Assembly: GCA_012270355.1 (NCBI GenBank)
Contig: JAAXIL010000163.1
Coordinates: 4,651-12,470, forward strand
Direction of reading: 5' to 3'
DNA: 7,820 bases
From: Psychrobacter sp.
GTDB taxonomy: Bacteria > Pseudomonadota > Gammaproteobacteria > Pseudomonadales > Moraxellaceae
A program made the translations under genes and the position numbers. Of the stretch, positions 6,225 through 7,820 are shown piece by piece (the stretch's first letter is position 1; each line of letters starts with the position of its first letter). A model generated the notes under the pieces. The model was not told the DNA's origin. It worked only from the letters and a program-made list of their open reading frames with translations, and made no database searches.

Positions 6225-7646
6225 ATGCCTGACGCTCAATCTTCCAAACCTTTATCCCCAGATTTTATATTGCCCACTGCTCCGACCAACGTGATTTTTA
6301 CGGGTGTGGCGGGCACGGGCAAAACGCATCGCTTATTGCAAATCCAAAAGGCTTGTGACGGCAAGTTATCGGTAATGCACGATGAGTGGCGAGCGTCGCA
6401 ACTGGCAGATTACCGCTGGCTGGATGCCTTATGTGCGGTAATGCTACTTGAAAATCGGTTGCTGACCGTGCCCGAAATCATCCGCCATCCGCTGATGCAA
6501 GATAAAATCGCCCAGCAAAACAACGCCAACATTGCCCAAACTTTATGGGGGATATTGGGGCAGTATAGCCACACCGATTCGGTTACCGTGAAATCCAGCC
6601 AAAGCTTTTCCCAATACTATTTTGATAAGACCGAAGCCAGCCAGTGGTATTTGCTCGATGACGTCAAAGCTGACTTACAAACCAAACTTGCCGATTTGCT
6701 TGCTCTTTATTCCCCTTCAAACACTATGCCCACCAGTTTCAATCCGCAAAAGATTGTCCGCACCGCCTTTGTCAGTTTCCATCAGTCTTATGGTTATGAC
6801 GAATTTGTTGAAGGCATCCGTCCAAGCGTGGACACACAAACGGGGCAGATGCAATACCGCATCACCGACGGGGCGTTTTTACGCCTGTGTGCCAAAGCAT
6901 CTGCCGACCCCGACCACCGTTATGCGATGCTGATTGACGAAATCAACCGAGCCAACACCGTGCAAGTGTTTGGCGAGCTGATGAGTTTGATTGAGCCGAG
7001 CAAACGGGCAGGGCTAGGCGATGTGCAGAACAATGGCATGCAAATCAGTTTGGCGTATTCCCAACGACCCTTTAGCGTGCCGAGCAATGTCGATATTTAC
7101 GCCACCATGAACACTCAAGATGCGTCCCTAACCATGCTCGACAGTGCGTTCCGCCGTCGTTTTACCTTTATTGACTGTCCACCAAACCCCGATTTGTTGC
7201 CAGTTTTAACCGACGGAAAAAGTATTAAACTAGATTTAGCCCAACTGCTGACCGCTATCAATACTCGTCTTGCCGACCTCTTTGGTAATGAAGCAAGACT
7301 TGGGCATGCTTACTTTATGCCAGTAACCGATTTGTCGTCATTTGCCGAGCAAATGGCAGGGCAAATTTTACCGCAAATTATCAACTTATTAAGTCAGCAT
7401 TTGCCTTCATCTGTCCTTGCCGAGGAATTGTCGATTATTCTTTATGGGGCAAATGCCGATTCAACAATTACCCCTAGTTTAATTAACGAACACGGACAAA
7501 TCGCAGAGGGTTTACGCCAGTTTGCCGAATACAAACTTGGTAAAGGAATGAGTGATTTTGCTGATATTGACGATTTACTACCCAATGCAAAGGTATTTTT
7601 GACTACCGAGCCGTATCGGATGATTTATGAAGAAAACGATTTATGA
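6225..7646 (+). CDS. McrB-like AAA+ NTPase with an inserted winged-helix-like region
   Basis: McrB proteins are GTP-hydrolysing AAA+ motors that, with the McrC nuclease subunit, cut modified DNA. Seen here: Walker A GVAGTGKT (27-34), FHQSYGYDEFVEGIRP (185-200), Walker B AMLIDEINRAN (234-244), the McrB hallmark MNTQDASL (295-302), AFRRRF (308-313) and LGHAYF (359-364). These make McrB family membership firm. Two points are odd. The ATPase starts at residue 20, so there is no N-terminal modified-base reader (about 160 residues in E. coli McrB). About 150 residues separate Walker A from FHQSY, far more than the roughly 40 in E. coli. The extra segment at about 60-146 has helices, TVPEIIRHP (81-89), NNANIAQTLWGILGQY (99-114) and a wing-like FDKTEASQWYLLDD (133-146), resembling a HARE-type winged helix. 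No Shine-Dalgarno precedes the ATG, and an in-frame TAA at 6198-6200 excludes a longer ATG start. The stop overlaps an ATG (ATGA), where mcrC would be expected. Confidence 0.88.
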   Translation: MPDAQSSKPLSPDFILPTAPTNVIFTGVAGTGKTHRLLQIQKACDGKLSVMHDEWRASQLADYRWLDALCAVMLLENRLLTVPEIIRHPLMQDKIAQQNNANIAQTLWGILGQYSHTDSVTVKSSQSFSQYYFDKTEASQWYLLDDVKADLQTKLADLLALYSPSNTMPTSFNPQKIVRTAFVSFHQSYGYDEFVEGIRPSVDTQTGQMQYRITDGAFLRLCAKASADPDHRYAMLIDEINRANTVQVFGELMSLIEPSKRAGLGDVQNNGMQISLAYSQRPFSVPSNVDIYATMNTQDASLTMLDSAFRRRFTFIDCPPNPDLLPVLTDGKSIKLDLAQLLTAINTRLADLFGNEARLGHAYFMPVTDLSSFAEQMAGQILPQIINLLSQHLPSSVLAEELSIILYGANADSTITPSLINEHGQIAEGLRQFAEYKLGKGMSDFADIDDLLPNAKVFLTTEPYRMIYEENDL

Positions 7647-7669
7647 TTGAGGTCATCAAACAGAGCTGA
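7643..7669 (+). pseudogene. Possible remnant of an mcrC-like partner gene, first 8 codons only
   Basis: The McrB-like stop codon shares an ATGA overlap with an ATG opening M-I-E-V-I-K-Q-S before TGA. Four-base overlaps of this kind are typical of translationally coupled mcrB-mcrC pairs, and McrC proteins commonly begin with a short hydrophobic strand such as this. Nothing after codon 8 continues in any frame for more than a few dozen codons. The short peptide is too small to prove homology, so a chance ATG is a real alternative. Confidence 0.3.
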
Positions 7670-7820
7670 CGACTGTATGACTGTATAAAAGACGTATTAT
7701 TTCATCGCTAAGATAATCAAAACCCTTTGCGCTCCATGAATTCAGATAGGTTTGTAATTATGAGACGGGATTTAAAAGGGTATTAAACTTTATTAAGCCT
7801 GGAGTAATGGAATATGAAAT
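7670..7820. other. AT-rich tail with no supportable gene
   Basis: Base composition falls to about one third G+C by hand count, below the genes to the left. All six frames carry stops. One plus frame is open from about 7750 to the window edge, and GGAG at 7801-7804 precedes an ATG at 7814 by nine bases, so a gene may start at the edge, but too little remains to judge. No tRNA, transposase or terminal inverted repeat is recognisable. Confidence 0.5.
7671..7686 (+). repeat. Perfect 8-bp tandem duplication
   Basis: GACTGTAT is repeated twice back to back immediately after the possible mcrC remnant, at the border where base composition drops. It could be slippage or the trace of a rearrangement. 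Confidence 0.6.

Noticed and set aside
7670..7820. Insertion sequence end at the right edge
   Set aside because: No terminal inverted repeat, transposase motif or matching target duplication could be identified in the 150 bases available.
1..7820. CRISPR array, tRNA or rRNA genes, prophage genes
   Set aside because: No regularly spaced repeats, no cloverleaf-like segments with conserved T-loop sequence and no rRNA or phage structural genes were found on either strand.

Overview
The window looks chromosomal and comes from a gammaproteobacterium. Moraxellaceae (Moraxella or a close relative) is the best guess. The basis is protein character: a family A polymerase with a Ser/Asn/Pro-rich N-terminal extension, a standard-length RF3, a small Ohr, an RsiV-like exported protein and a DUF4442 protein. 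There is no rRNA or other taxonomic marker, so this placement is an inference. The five complete genes have a similar moderate G+C content. The last ~150 bases are clearly more AT-rich (about one third G+C by hand count).

Layout. On the minus strand, ohr (2733 to 2320) is followed by a strong intrinsic terminator and then polA (2186 to 33). The polA frame stops exactly where the polymerase domain should begin, at the left edge of the window. On the plus strand, divergent from ohr, lie prfC (2932-4527) and an exported RsiV/DUF3298-like protein (4607-5407). A bidirectional terminator separates the latter from a convergent DUF4442 hotdog-fold gene (6138 to 5476, minus). Divergent from that gene is a McrB-like AAA+ NTPase (6225-7646, plus). 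Its stop codon overlaps an ATG that opens only an 8-codon frame, and the AT-rich tail follows.

Function. Most of the window is housekeeping: DNA repair and replication (polA), translation termination (prfC), organic peroxide defence (ohr) and two poorly characterised proteins. The accessory part is the right end. It holds a McrB-family motor with what looks like a winged-helix insertion inside the AAA+ core and no N-terminal DNA-reader domain. The position where a McrC-type nuclease subunit would be expected appears broken. This looks like a partial McrBC-type restriction/defence locus or the edge of an island. I do not see a complete undescribed system. The most notable points are the unusual McrB architecture with its lost partner, and an Ohr that has lost its resolving cysteine.
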